This document shows positions 20,580 through 28,792 of a stretch of DNA of 64,000 nt, one piece after another; within the stretch, counting starts at the first letter, position 1; each line of letters begins with the position of its first letter. This DNA is from Bifidobacterium pullorum subsp. saeculare (GTDB taxonomy: Bacteria; Actinomycetota; Actinomycetes; Actinomycetales; Bifidobacteriaceae): the NCBI RefSeq assembly GCF_016899725.1, contig NZ_JACLYU010000002.1, positions 186,001 to 250,000 of the forward strand. Reading direction: 5' to 3'. The position numbers and the translations under genes are program-made. Under the pieces are notes generated by a model that saw only the letters and a list, made by a program, of their open reading frames with translations, was not told the origin of the DNA and ran no database searches.

Positions 20580-21985
20580 TCGGAGGCCTTCTTCCCATCG
20601 TCGGTGGTGCGCGGAAGTTCGTCGTCGAAGGTGGGGAACGACAGGTCCGGGATGTCCGCGTCGAAGGACAGGGAGGGGCGGAAGGAGAATTCCGAGGTGT
20701 TCAGCGACGGCTGCTCGAGGTCCGGGATCTTCGGCACGAAGACGGGCTGCGGCTCGCTGACGGCGGGCTGGATGACCGGGACGGCGGCCGTGGGCATGGA
20801 GGAGGGCGCTGGCATCGCGGGGGCCGGCGGCTCCTGGGGTGCCGCGGGCGTCGTGGGGGCTGGGGCGGCGGAGGGAGCCGTGGACGGGACCGGCGGCACG
20901 GGATGGTAGGCCGGTCGGGTCGCCTGGGTCGTCGGTGCGAAGGACGGCGCGACGGCCGGGACCGGCGTGTGCGTCGGAGACGACACGGTGCGGGCCGGAG
21001 ACGCGGTGTGGGGCTCGGCCGCGGCGTGGGTCGGCGACGACGCGGCGGTGCGGGGCGTATGGCTCGAGGCGACGGTGCGGGCCGACGCGGCGGGCGCGAA
21101 CGACGGGATCGTCGGCGCCGCGGCAGGCGCGGCGGCGGGCGCGGCGGACGCGGTGAACAGATGCTGTTCGGCCTCGTGCAGGGCGTCGAACGACTCCCGC
21201 GTGGTGGGCGCGAAGGCGCGCGGCGCCTCGTCGTCAGCCGGCTGCGGCGGGGCGGCGGGGGCCTGGCGTTGGGTGTCCGGGGAGAACAGCGGGGCCACGC
21301 CGCCGGGCAGTGCGGCGGGGGCGGGCGCGGCGTCCGCGCGGGCGGCCTCGTCCTCGGCGAGGGCGTCGCCCACGCGCTCATAGGATTCGATGCGGCTGAG
21401 CAGCTGGGCGCAGGCGTTGAGGAAGTAGTCGACCTCACGCTCGTCGTACCCCTTGGCACCCTTGCGCTGGGTGAACACGCTGTTGGACACGGCCGTGGCG
21501 GTCACGCCCTCCAGGGTCTTGGCGTCAAGGCCTTGGGGCTGCGGCAGCCCCAGGTCGAGGGCGGCTTTGTCCGCCACCCGGTCCACCAGGCGGTCCACCT
21601 GCTTGCGGTCGTAGGAGGGATGCTTGGGCTTGCCGCCGTCGAAGCGTTCGCGTGGCTTGCGCTCCAGATGCCGTTCGATGGACCGGTACAGCTCCTCGGT
21701 GGCGGCGCGCCATGCGACGCGGCCCTTCTGCCCGATCTCCCAGGCGGTCTGCTTGTCCACCACGGCTCGCTCGAGGCGTGCGAGCGCGGCGTCCACCTGG
21801 GCGATGACGTAGCCGTCCTTCACCGCGTCGAAGGAGACGTTCTGGATGTCAGCCTGGGTGAGCTGGGCGCCTTCGCCGTCGTACAGCTTGTGGGCCTTGC
21901 TGAGGAACGCGTCCACCTGGGCGGGATCATAGCCCCATTTGCGCTTGCCTGCGCGCGCGATGCCGGTTGCGGCTTGCTGAACCAT
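20576..21985 (-). CDS. DivIVA-domain protein with a long Ala/Pro-rich tail
   Basis: A 469-residue cytoplasmic protein. Three DivI1A-type segments (Tyr-Asp followed by Val-Asp) can be seen: WGYDPAQVDAFL near residue 18, PSYDRKQVDRLV near 118 and KGYDEREVDYFL near 180. The remaining ~250 residues are low-complexity Ala/Pro/Ser/Thr sequence ending in an acidic segment. DivIVA proteins mark curved membrane and organise growth poles or septa in actinobacteria, but this is not a Wag31-type protein. The Met at 21985 has GGAGG upstream. It leads an operon with dxr and ispG, linking growth-site organisation to lipid-carrier supply only by position. Confidence 0.7.
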   Translation of the reverse strand: MVQQAATGIARAGKRKWGYDPAQVDAFLSKAHKLYDGEGAQLTQADIQNVSFDAVKDGYVIAQVDAALARLERAVVDKQTAWEIGQKGRVAWRAATEELYRSIERHLERKPRERFDGGKPKHPSYDRKQVDRLVDRVADKAALDLGLPQPQGLDAKTLEGVTATAVSNSVFTQRKGAKGYDEREVDYFLNACAQLLSRIESYERVGDALAEDEAARADAAPAPAALPGGVAPLFSPDTQRQAPAAPPQPADDEAPRAFAPTTRESFDALHEAEQHLFTASAAPAAAPAAAPTIPSFAPAASARTVASSHTPRTAASSPTHAAAEPHTASPARTVSSPTHTPVPAVAPSFAPTTQATRPAYHPVPPVPSTAPSAAPAPTTPAAPQEPPAPAMPAPSSMPTAAVPVIQPAVSEPQPVFVPKIPDLEQPSLNTSEFSFRPSLSFDADIPDLSFPTFDDELPRTTDDGKKASE

Positions 21986-22099
21986 CGGTCCTCGACCTCC
22001 TCGGGATATGCGTGGCACTGGGCACCACCATACGCGTCGTTTGGGACGCGCGGGCCGCCGTTCACAGGATTTTTGCGGCGCGCGCCGCGGGAATCAAAG

Positions 22100-22173
22100 T
22101 GGTCCCGCCCGGGCTCGAACCGGGGACACCCGCCGTGTAAAGGCGGTGCTCTGACCAACTGAGCTACGGGACC
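22100..22173 (-). tRNA. tRNA-Val (TAC)
   Basis: A 74-nt cloverleaf with acceptor stem GGTCCCG/CGGGACC, D-arm GCTC/GAGC, anticodon stem CCGCC/GGCGG with loop TTTACAC (anticodon TAC, valine) and T-arm loop TTCGAGC. The 3' CCA is not encoded. It stands alone between the divIVA-like and DUF3052 genes. Confidence 0.96.
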
Positions 22174-22191
22174 AGGGGGTCGGGGCCCCGG

Positions 22192-22608
22192 TCAGCGCCC
22201 CTTGCCGAAGGCGCGCAGATGGATGCCGTTCCAATCGTCGCTCACGGTGATCGGGGTGGCGGCGTTCATGCCGGCCGTCTTGGCGGCGGACTGCACGGTG
22301 CTGGAGCTCGCGGCGCCGGGGCGGCCGGGCTTGGGGGTGAGCACCCACAGGGGCCCGTCCTGGCCGAGCACGGCGTAGGCGTCCACGATGGTGTCGGACA
22401 GCTCGTCCTCGTCGTCGCCGTCGCGCCACCAGATGATCGCGCCGTCCACCGGGTCGCCGTAATCCTCGTCGACCAGGTCCTCGCCGGTGAGATTCTCGAT
22501 GCGGGCGCGGATGGCATCATCCACGTCGTCATCCCACAGCCATTCCTGCACGATGTCGCCGGCGGCGAATCCGAATTCCTCAGCGTTCTGCGATGCGGTT
22601 TGATTCAC
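22192..22608 (-). CDS. DUF3052 family protein
   Basis: A 138-residue acidic cytoplasmic protein of an actinobacterial family of unknown function; EEFGFAAGDIVQEWLWDDDV and GAIIWWRDGD are the recognisable segments. A GTG at 22617 would give three more residues but overlaps the -10 box TATTGT (22621-22616). The in-frame GTG at 22608 lies 7 nt after that box and is taken as a leaderless start. It is placed upstream of tRNA-Val on the same strand. Confidence 0.75.
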   Translation of the reverse strand: MNQTASQNAEEFGFAAGDIVQEWLWDDDVDDAIRARIENLTGEDLVDEDYGDPVDGAIIWWRDGDDEDELSDTIVDAYAVLGQDGPLWVLTPKPGRPGAASSSTVQSAAKTAGMNAATPITVSDDWNGIHLRAFGKGR

Positions 22609-22714
22609 GTCAGCCACAATACCAACACTCGGCGAACAGCCATGTGAACGACTCGCTCCGCGGAACGCCGGCTCCGGCGACTCCGGTGGATCCGGCCGGC
22701 GCCCTCTGGGCGCC

Positions 22715-23551
22715 TCACCGCTTGGAGTCGTCCACGGCGCAGTGCGGCAGGCTGTCCCCCTGTCCCTTGCCGATGGCGACGAGCGCGTCGTAGGCCTCGG
22801 CCAGCGTGGAGACCCGCACGTCGCGCAGGCCCTGGGGCACATGGCCGACGACCTCGTCGCAGTTGGCGGCGGGGGCGAGGAACCAGGTGGCGCCGTCGCG
22901 CTTGGCGCCGAGCATCTTGAGACGGATGCCGCCGATCGCACCGACCTTGCCATCCCGTGCGATCGTGCCGGTGCCGGCGATGGTGTGTCCGCCGGTCTCC
23001 TCGGTGGCGGTGAGCTTGTCGACGAGGCCGAGCGCGTACATGAGGCCGGCGGAGGGGCCGCCGATCTCGTCGACGTGCATCGTCGCCGTGGCGCCGTCGG
23101 GCACGGCCATGCCGCGTCCGCGCATGAACGCGAACGCCGCGGCCACGGCCTTGTCCTGTGACGAGGCCATCTGCCGGGCGGTGCGGTCGGCGTATTCCTC
23201 GCCGCTTTCCCCGATGGGCACGACGGCTTCGCTCGGCAGCACGACCTGCTGCGGGTCGAACCACGCCCACAGCGTCTGCGCGGCGGTGACCGGATAGCCG
23301 GGCACGCCCTCGGCGGTGACCGTGACGAGCAGCAGCCGGCCGGAGTCGCGGTGCGTCTCGGCGCCCTTGACCGCGATGACCGGCCGTCCCCCGGATTCGC
23401 CGAGCACGTCCTGCGTGGGCCCCGGCCATTCGACCGTGTAGCCGCCGGGCAGGCAGAGCATGACGACGGCAAGGGCGACGGCGGCGAGCCCGGCGAGGCA
23501 ACGGGCCGAGCGCGCGGCGAAGTAACGGTGCAGGCGGCGCAGGATGGGCAT
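22715..23551 (-). CDS. Membrane-anchored S16 (Lon-like) serine protease, PDZ-less
   Basis: A 278-residue protein with one N-terminal membrane helix (residues ~18-36) and an extracytoplasmic Lon-type proteolytic domain. The Ser-Lys dyad is present: Ser167 in EIGGPSAGL and Lys212 in GGIRLKMLGA. The YlbL family it resembles normally carries a PDZ domain between anchor and protease; here the segment of ~130 residues does not show a PDZ pattern and the protein is about 60 residues short. The start is set by -10 TACACT 8 nt upstream, also GGGAGA. It diverges from the zincin gene. Confidence 0.75.
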   Translation of the reverse strand: MPILRRLHRYFAARSARCLAGLAAVALAVVMLCLPGGYTVEWPGPTQDVLGESGGRPVIAVKGAETHRDSGRLLLVTVTAEGVPGYPVTAAQTLWAWFDPQQVVLPSEAVVPIGESGEEYADRTARQMASSQDKAVAAAFAFMRGRGMAVPDGATATMHVDEIGGPSAGLMYALGLVDKLTATEETGGHTIAGTGTIARDGKVGAIGGIRLKMLGAKRDGATWFLAPAANCDEVVGHVPQGLRDVRVSTLAEAYDALVAIGKGQGDSLPHCAVDDSKR

Positions 23552-23654
23552 GGTCTCCCAGTGTAGGCGGCGCCCTGGGCGCCGGCCGGGCCGGCCCTTG
23601 CATATTCCCGTATGCGCGGGGCGCAACGGCGCCGCGGGCCGTACACTGGGCCGT

Positions 23655-25394
23655 ATGGATGAGAACGCGATTCACGATTGGCTGATCCGCTGCTTCGGCC
23701 CGGTGCAGGGCGAGATGGCGTGGGACCAGATCTCCCGGCTGCCGGACGCCATCAAGGAGCAGCTGCTGAGCCAGGACCCGAGCACGCTGCCGGACCCCTC
23801 GCAGGTGCAGCAGATGATGGCCGCGTTCACCGCGGGCGGGCTCAACACGATGGGCGACATGCAGCAGGCCGTCGAATCCGGCCCGATCAACGTGCGGCTG
23901 GCGAAGTCGCTGGCTCTGCAGCAGGCGAGCCAGGGCGCCCAGAACTCGGTTTCGGCGGCCGAGGCGCAGTCCTTCCGCGGCGCGCTGAGCGAGGCCAACC
24001 TGTGGCTGGACACCGCGTGCGCCTTCGACCCGGCGCCGGGCGAGCCCGAGGTGCTCACCCGCGCCGCGTGGGTGGAGGGCACGATCGACGCGTGGGCGAA
24101 GTTCGCCGCGCCGGTGGCCCAGTCGATGAGCGACGCGCTGGCCTCGGTGCTGTCCGAACGGCTGGGCGGGGCGCTCGGCGACGGCGAAATCGCCGGCATG
24201 TTCGCCGGCCCGGTGCCCATCCCGATCCCCGAGGGCATGAAGGACCCGGTCCAGCTCATGAAGCTGCTGGGCAACACGTCGTTCGCGATGCAGCTGGGCC
24301 AGGCGGCGGGCGCGCTGAGCCGCGAGGTGCGCGGCAGCTTCGACCAGGGCATCGCGCTGCTGCCGAACCCGGCGGGCGGCCTCATCGCGCAGAACGTCGT
24401 GGCCTATGCGAAGTCGCTCAACGGCGAGGCCCCGGCCGCCGGCGAGTCCGGCGAGACCGGCCATCCGATCGGCTTCGCCAGCGCGAAGGCCGGCGCTCCG
24501 GTGCCGGAGGGCGCCGCGGGCACGCTGCCGGTGGACGGCATCGGCGAGGCCGAGCGCATCCCGCAGGACGAGGTGACGGCGTTCCTCGCCCTGGTGGAGG
24601 TGGCGCACGCCCGCCTGTTCGCGAACGTGCCGTGGCTGATGCCGCGCTTCGAGGCGCTGATCGGCAAGTACGCCCGCGGCATCGCCATCGACCTGGACGC
24701 GATGGAGGAGCAGATCCGCGGCGCGGAAAGCATGGACCCCGAGTCGCTGTCCGACGCGGTGAACCTGACGAAGGTCGCCATCCCGGACACGCCGGAGCAA
24801 CAGGAGGCCCTGGCCTCGCTGCAGAACCTGCTGGCGCTGGTCGAAGGCTGGGTGGATTGCGTGGTGTGGCGCGCCGGCATGGCGCATATCCCGCATATCG
24901 AACAGCTGCGCGAGATGCTGCGCCGCGAACGCGCGGTGGGCGGCCCGGCCGAGCGCACCTTCGAAAGCCTGCTCGGCATGCGCCTGCAGCCGAAGCGGAT
25001 GCGCGAGGCGGCGGCACTGTGGGAGATGACCGGCGCGGCCGAGGGCGACGAGGCGCGCGACGCCAAGTGGACCCACCCCGACCTGCTGCCCGCCCTGCCC
25101 GGCGCCGCGAAGCCGAAGGACTCCGCGCCCGGCGCCGGCCCGGCCGCCGCCGACGGCGCGGCCAGCGGCGACGCCCATCCGGCCGGCGGCACGGCCGCCG
25201 GCGCGAACGACGCCACGCTGTCCGGCGACTCCTCCTCAATCGATTGGGATGCCGAGCTCGCCGCCCTCCTCGACGCCGAACACGGCGACGACGAGGGTGA
25301 CGGCGACAGCGACGGCGGTTCCGACGACGCCAAGGACGCCCCCGATTCCACCGACTCCCCTGACTCCCCGAATTCCCCTGACTCCGCCGACTGA
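23655..25394 (+). CDS. Zincin-like protein (DUF2342/Zincin_2 family)
   Basis: A 579-residue cytoplasmic protein of an actinobacterial family described as zinc-dependent metalloprotease-like or putative hydrolase. LVEVAHARLFANVPWL at about residue 310 corresponds to the family's zinc-motif region, but the first His of HExxH is a Val. The C-terminal ~100 residues are acidic low complexity ending in repeats of Pro/Asp/Ser. The ATG at 23655 lies exactly 7 nt after -10 TACACT (23642-23647), so the mRNA is leaderless. Activity cannot be inferred safely. Confidence 0.75.
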   Translation: MDENAIHDWLIRCFGPVQGEMAWDQISRLPDAIKEQLLSQDPSTLPDPSQVQQMMAAFTAGGLNTMGDMQQAVESGPINVRLAKSLALQQASQGAQNSVSAAEAQSFRGALSEANLWLDTACAFDPAPGEPEVLTRAAWVEGTIDAWAKFAAPVAQSMSDALASVLSERLGGALGDGEIAGMFAGPVPIPIPEGMKDPVQLMKLLGNTSFAMQLGQAAGALSREVRGSFDQGIALLPNPAGGLIAQNVVAYAKSLNGEAPAAGESGETGHPIGFASAKAGAPVPEGAAGTLPVDGIGEAERIPQDEVTAFLALVEVAHARLFANVPWLMPRFEALIGKYARGIAIDLDAMEEQIRGAESMDPESLSDAVNLTKVAIPDTPEQQEALASLQNLLALVEGWVDCVVWRAGMAHIPHIEQLREMLRRERAVGGPAERTFESLLGMRLQPKRMREAAALWEMTGAAEGDEARDAKWTHPDLLPALPGAAKPKDSAPGAGPAAADGAASGDAHPAGGTAAGANDATLSGDSSSIDWDAELAALLDAEHGDDEGDGDSDGGSDDAKDAPDSTDSPDSPNSPDSAD

Positions 25395-25400
25395 GCCCGC

Positions 25401-26945
25401 TCAGCCCAGGAAGCGGGAGATGCGGCGGCCGGCGCCGGAACCGTCCTTGGTGCGCGCATAGGACAGGTGGAGCGAATCCTCGGCGCGGGTGACCCCCACG
25501 TACAGCAGGCGCCGCTCCTCCTCCAGGGCGGCGCCGGGCGCCGGCGAACCGTAGGGCAGCAGCCCCTCGCTCAGCCCCACCAGGAACACATGGCGGAACT
25601 CCAGGCCCTTGGCCGCGTGGATTGTGGAGATCGTGACCTCGCCTTCGGGCGCCTGCCCGCCGAGCCGGTCCTCCAACGCCTTGGCGGCGTCCTGGTCCGG
25701 GGCGAGCGCCGCGCCCGACCAGCCGGCGTCGCGGCGCACCCGGCACCGCAGTCCCTCGCGCCTCAGCGCCGCCACAAAGGCGGGGCCTTGCGCGTTGATG
25801 CGCGTGAGCACCGCGAAATCGCCGGGACTCATGCCCTTGCCCACGCCGCGGGCGATGCGCGCGGCCACGCCGGCGGCCTCCTCCTGGTCCGAGCCGTACA
25901 CGGTGCGGGTGATGCGGGTGCCGGAAGCGCGGGCGGACCTGAGGCGCAGGTAGTCGCCGCGCTCGGGCGAGGCGGCGAGCACCCGGTTCGCATAGTCCAC
26001 CACCTGCGGCGTGGACCGGTAGTCGACGGCCAGGTCGATGTCCGCGGCGATCGGCGCGAACTCGTCCGCGAAGGCAGTGAGATAGTAGCTGGTGGCGCCG
26101 GCGAAGGAGTAGATGGTCTGCGCCGGGTCGCCCACCACGCACACGTTGGCGTTGGGCCGCCCCGCCCCGGCCCCCGCGCCGCCGTCGCCATGGCCGAGCC
26201 ACAGGCGCAGCAGCCGGTGCTGCAGCGGCGAGACGTCCTGGTACTCGTCCACCGTCAGCCAGCCGATGGACCGGCGCACACGCGCGGCCGCATCCTCGAA
26301 GTCCTCCATGACATGGCACATCACGAGCAGGATGTCGTTGAAGTCGATCCGGCCGTACGCGCTTTTCTCCCGCTCATAGTTGACCAGCACGTCGGCGAAG
26401 CGGCCGGCGTCGAGCCCGGCGGGCGGCTCGCGGTGCGTGGCGGCGACCACGCGCGCGTAATCCTGGGGCGCCACGAGCTGCACCTTCGTCCAGTTGACCT
26501 CGGCCTGCACGGCGCGCACGGCGGCCGCGTCCCAGTCGGAGGAGCCGGTCGCGAAGCGCAGCGCCCGCTCCACGGTCGTGCCCATGTCCTCGGCCACGCG
26601 GGGCGGCTCGGTGTCGCTCACGTCGTCCCACACCCGCCACAGCTGGTGCAGGGCCGCGGAGTGGAAGGTCTCGGCCGTCACCTCCTGGCCCACGCCGAGC
26701 GCCGTCAACCGCGAGCGCATCTCGGCGGCGGCCTTGCGCGAGAAGGTCACGGCCAGCGTGCGCGCCGGATCCCAGGCGCCGACGGCGCAGGCGTGGGCGA
26801 TGCGGTGCGTGATCGTGCGCGTTTTGCCGGCGCCGGCGCCGGCCACGATGCGCACCGGCCCCTCGAGCGTGGTGGCGGCGCGTCGCTGCGCCTCGTCGAG
26901 CTCCCCCAACGCCGCGTCGACGGCCGTGTTCCCGCGAGATTCCAT
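25401..26945 (-). CDS. Short UvrD/PcrA-like superfamily 1 helicase
   Basis: A 514-residue ATP-dependent DNA helicase of the UvrD/Rep family. Walker A AGAGAGKT is at residues 35-42, motif Ia VTFSRKAAAEM follows, motif II is VDEYQDVSPLQ, motif III GDPAQTIYSFAGA, motif V TIHAAKGLEF and motif VI LLYVGVTRAE. The length is well below the ~700 of UvrD2, and the C-terminal HRDC/extension is absent. The VDEYQD wording resembles actinobacterial UvrD2. The start is leaderless (TACAAT, 6 nt), facing the divergent leaderless kinase-like gene. Confidence 0.85.
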   Translation of the reverse strand: MESRGNTAVDAALGELDEAQRRAATTLEGPVRIVAGAGAGKTRTITHRIAHACAVGAWDPARTLAVTFSRKAAAEMRSRLTALGVGQEVTAETFHSAALHQLWRVWDDVSDTEPPRVAEDMGTTVERALRFATGSSDWDAAAVRAVQAEVNWTKVQLVAPQDYARVVAATHREPPAGLDAGRFADVLVNYEREKSAYGRIDFNDILLVMCHVMEDFEDAAARVRRSIGWLTVDEYQDVSPLQHRLLRLWLGHGDGGAGAGAGRPNANVCVVGDPAQTIYSFAGATSYYLTAFADEFAPIAADIDLAVDYRSTPQVVDYANRVLAASPERGDYLRLRSARASGTRITRTVYGSDQEEAAGVAARIARGVGKGMSPGDFAVLTRINAQGPAFVAALRREGLRCRVRRDAGWSGAALAPDQDAAKALEDRLGGQAPEGEVTISTIHAAKGLEFRHVFLVGLSEGLLPYGSPAPGAALEEERRLLYVGVTRAEDSLHLSYARTKDGSGAGRRISRFLG

Positions 26946-26970
26946 ACCGTCATTGTATTAGTGTGGAAGG
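26946..26970. promoter_or_regulatory. Compact divergent leaderless promoters
   Basis: Only 25 bp separate the ATG of the helicase from the GTG of the kinase-like gene. On the - strand TACAAT (26957-26952) is 6 nt from ATG; on the + strand TAGTGT (26959-26964) is 6 nt from GTG. The two -10 boxes are nearly back to back, so the two polymerases should compete. Confidence 0.55.
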
Positions 26971-28446
26971 GTGACTCAACGTAACGACCTGACGCTGGCG
27001 GCGCTCGCCTCGGCCGCCATGCCCAACGTCCCGGTGGCCGGTGTGCGCGCCGTGGCTCCGGCCGGCGGCACCGATGCCAGGCTCGGCATCGACCGCGCGG
27101 TGGTGCAGGACGCGGCCGGCAGGATGTACGACGTGTACGCGGCGGACGACGAGGCCGCCTGCAAGCGTCTGCAGGCGCGGGTCCAGGCGGCGCGGACGCT
27201 CGCCGAGGCCCGCGAGCCCAACGGCCTAGGCTTCGCGATGGACCGCGTGGTCGCCTTCGTGCCCGGCGGCACCGAGGACAGCCGCAAGGGGCCGACCGGC
27301 GGCACCGCGGTGATGGTGCTCCAGCACCAGGAAGGCGAGGCCCGCGACCTGGCGCTGCTCACCCATGACGACTGCATGGCCATCGGCACCGCCATCGGCG
27401 CAGTGCACCGCCTCAATCCGGCGTTCCTCGCCCAGGCGAAGTACCCGGTGTACACCAACGGCCAGATCCGCGCGCAGCTGCTCGCCTGGATCGCCAACCT
27501 GCGCCAGGCCGGCCATGTGCCGCAGGAGATCACCACGAGCTGGTCGCGCATCGTGGACACCGAGGGGCTCTGGTCGTTCGCGACCTGCATGGTACACGGC
27601 GGATTCGAGGACGGCGACGTGCGCTTCTCCGGCTCCACCGTCACCGCGATCGGCAACTGGCAGGACATGCAGGTCAACGATCCGGCCCGCGACCTGGGCT
27701 GGATCTTCTCCAAGCTCGACGAGGACCACCGCAACGCGGTGCTCACCGCCTACGGCCGCATGATGGGCAACCGTCTGGACGACCTCATCATGCTGCGCGC
27801 GAACCTGTGGGTGCAGATGGAGCAGGTGGGCGATTTCATCCGCGCGCTGAGCCGCGCGGACAGCGCCGCCATCGCCCGCTTCCGGGCCCAGGTGGACCAG
27901 CTGGCGCACCGTCTGGCCGCGGTGGCGCCGGCCGCGCGGCCCGCGGCCGCCCCCAAGGCGGGCGCCGCCGGCGACACGTCGGATGCCACCAACCCCTCGA
28001 CGATCACGGTGGGCACGCTGCTCAAGGAAGGCGAGCGCCGCCAGGCGGCCCGCGCCGCCGAGGAGCGCGCCCGTGCCACGGTCCAGACCGCGCGGCCGGC
28101 CGCGACCGTCGACCGCACGGCGGACGGCGACCGCACCGGCTCGTCCTCGGTCACCGCCGTCGCCGCCGCCGATTCCGCGGTGACGATCGCCATCGCGGAC
28201 CTGCCCGACGACACGCATGACACCGGCGAAGCCATGGCCGCCGACGCCACCGCCGACGCCACGCCGACCGCGACCCCCGCCACGCCGCGGACCGGCCGTG
28301 ACGCGCATGACCCGGTGACCATCGCCATCCCGTTGCTGGAGCGCGAGGAGCGCGCGCTGCGCGACGCCCGCGCCGGCCTGGACGGCACGGCCGACGACAC
28401 GCATGACACCGGCGAGGCCGCGGTCAGCGCCACGCCCACCGCGTAA
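26971..28446 (+). CDS. Degenerate APH-fold phosphotransferase-like protein
   Basis: A 491-residue protein. Residues ~25-310 follow the aminoglycoside/choline kinase fold, but the catalytic Brenner motif HGDxxxxN reads HGGFEDGD (residues 209-216), so the catalytic Asp is Gly and the Asn is Asp. The metal motif reads IGNWQD (227-232) with Asn in place of Asp. It is therefore probably not an active kinase. The C-terminal ~170 residues are low complexity and contain a repeated segment (ADDTHDTGEA near 405 and 475; VTIAI near 392 and 448). The start is a leaderless GTG. It diverges from the helicase gene. Function unknown. Confidence 0.65.
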   Translation: MTQRNDLTLAALASAAMPNVPVAGVRAVAPAGGTDARLGIDRAVVQDAAGRMYDVYAADDEAACKRLQARVQAARTLAEAREPNGLGFAMDRVVAFVPGGTEDSRKGPTGGTAVMVLQHQEGEARDLALLTHDDCMAIGTAIGAVHRLNPAFLAQAKYPVYTNGQIRAQLLAWIANLRQAGHVPQEITTSWSRIVDTEGLWSFATCMVHGGFEDGDVRFSGSTVTAIGNWQDMQVNDPARDLGWIFSKLDEDHRNAVLTAYGRMMGNRLDDLIMLRANLWVQMEQVGDFIRALSRADSAAIARFRAQVDQLAHRLAAVAPAARPAAAPKAGAAGDTSDATNPSTITVGTLLKEGERRQAARAAEERARATVQTARPAATVDRTADGDRTGSSSVTAVAAADSAVTIAIADLPDDTHDTGEAMAADATADATPTATPATPRTGRDAHDPVTIAIPLLEREERALRDARAGLDGTADDTHDTGEAAVSATPTA

Positions 28447-28534
28447 CCCGCCCGCGCCGCCCGCCCTCCGCGGCAGAATCGACGGCAAGGGCGCAACGCC
28501 CCACAGAAGCACCGAATACGAAGGAGCAATGCCA

Positions 28535-28759
28535 ATGGACATCGAACTGGGCATCCAGAACGTGACCAAGCCCGTCAACTTCTCCACCGACGCCAGCGCC
28601 GACGAGGTCGGCCAGGCCATCGCGGACGCGGTGGAGCACGGCGCTACGTTGAACCTGACCGATGGGAAGGGCCGTCACATCATCGTGCCGGCCGGCGCGC
28701 TCGGCTACGCGATCATCGGCTCCGAGACCTCCCATCCGGTCGGCTTCGGCTCCCTGTGA
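28535..28759 (+). CDS. DUF3107 family protein
   Basis: A 74-residue protein of a small actinobacterial family of unknown function (MDIELGIQNV, SADEVGQAIADAV, LTDGKGRHIIVPA). The ATG at 28535 is preferred over 28529 because the SD AAGGAG then has a normal 8-nt spacing. It follows the kinase-like gene by 88 nt. Confidence 0.8.
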   Translation: MDIELGIQNVTKPVNFSTDASADEVGQAIADAVEHGATLNLTDGKGRHIIVPAGALGYAIIGSETSHPVGFGSL

Positions 28760-28792
28760 GCCGCCGGCGGGCCTCAGCCGTCAGAGCGGCCG

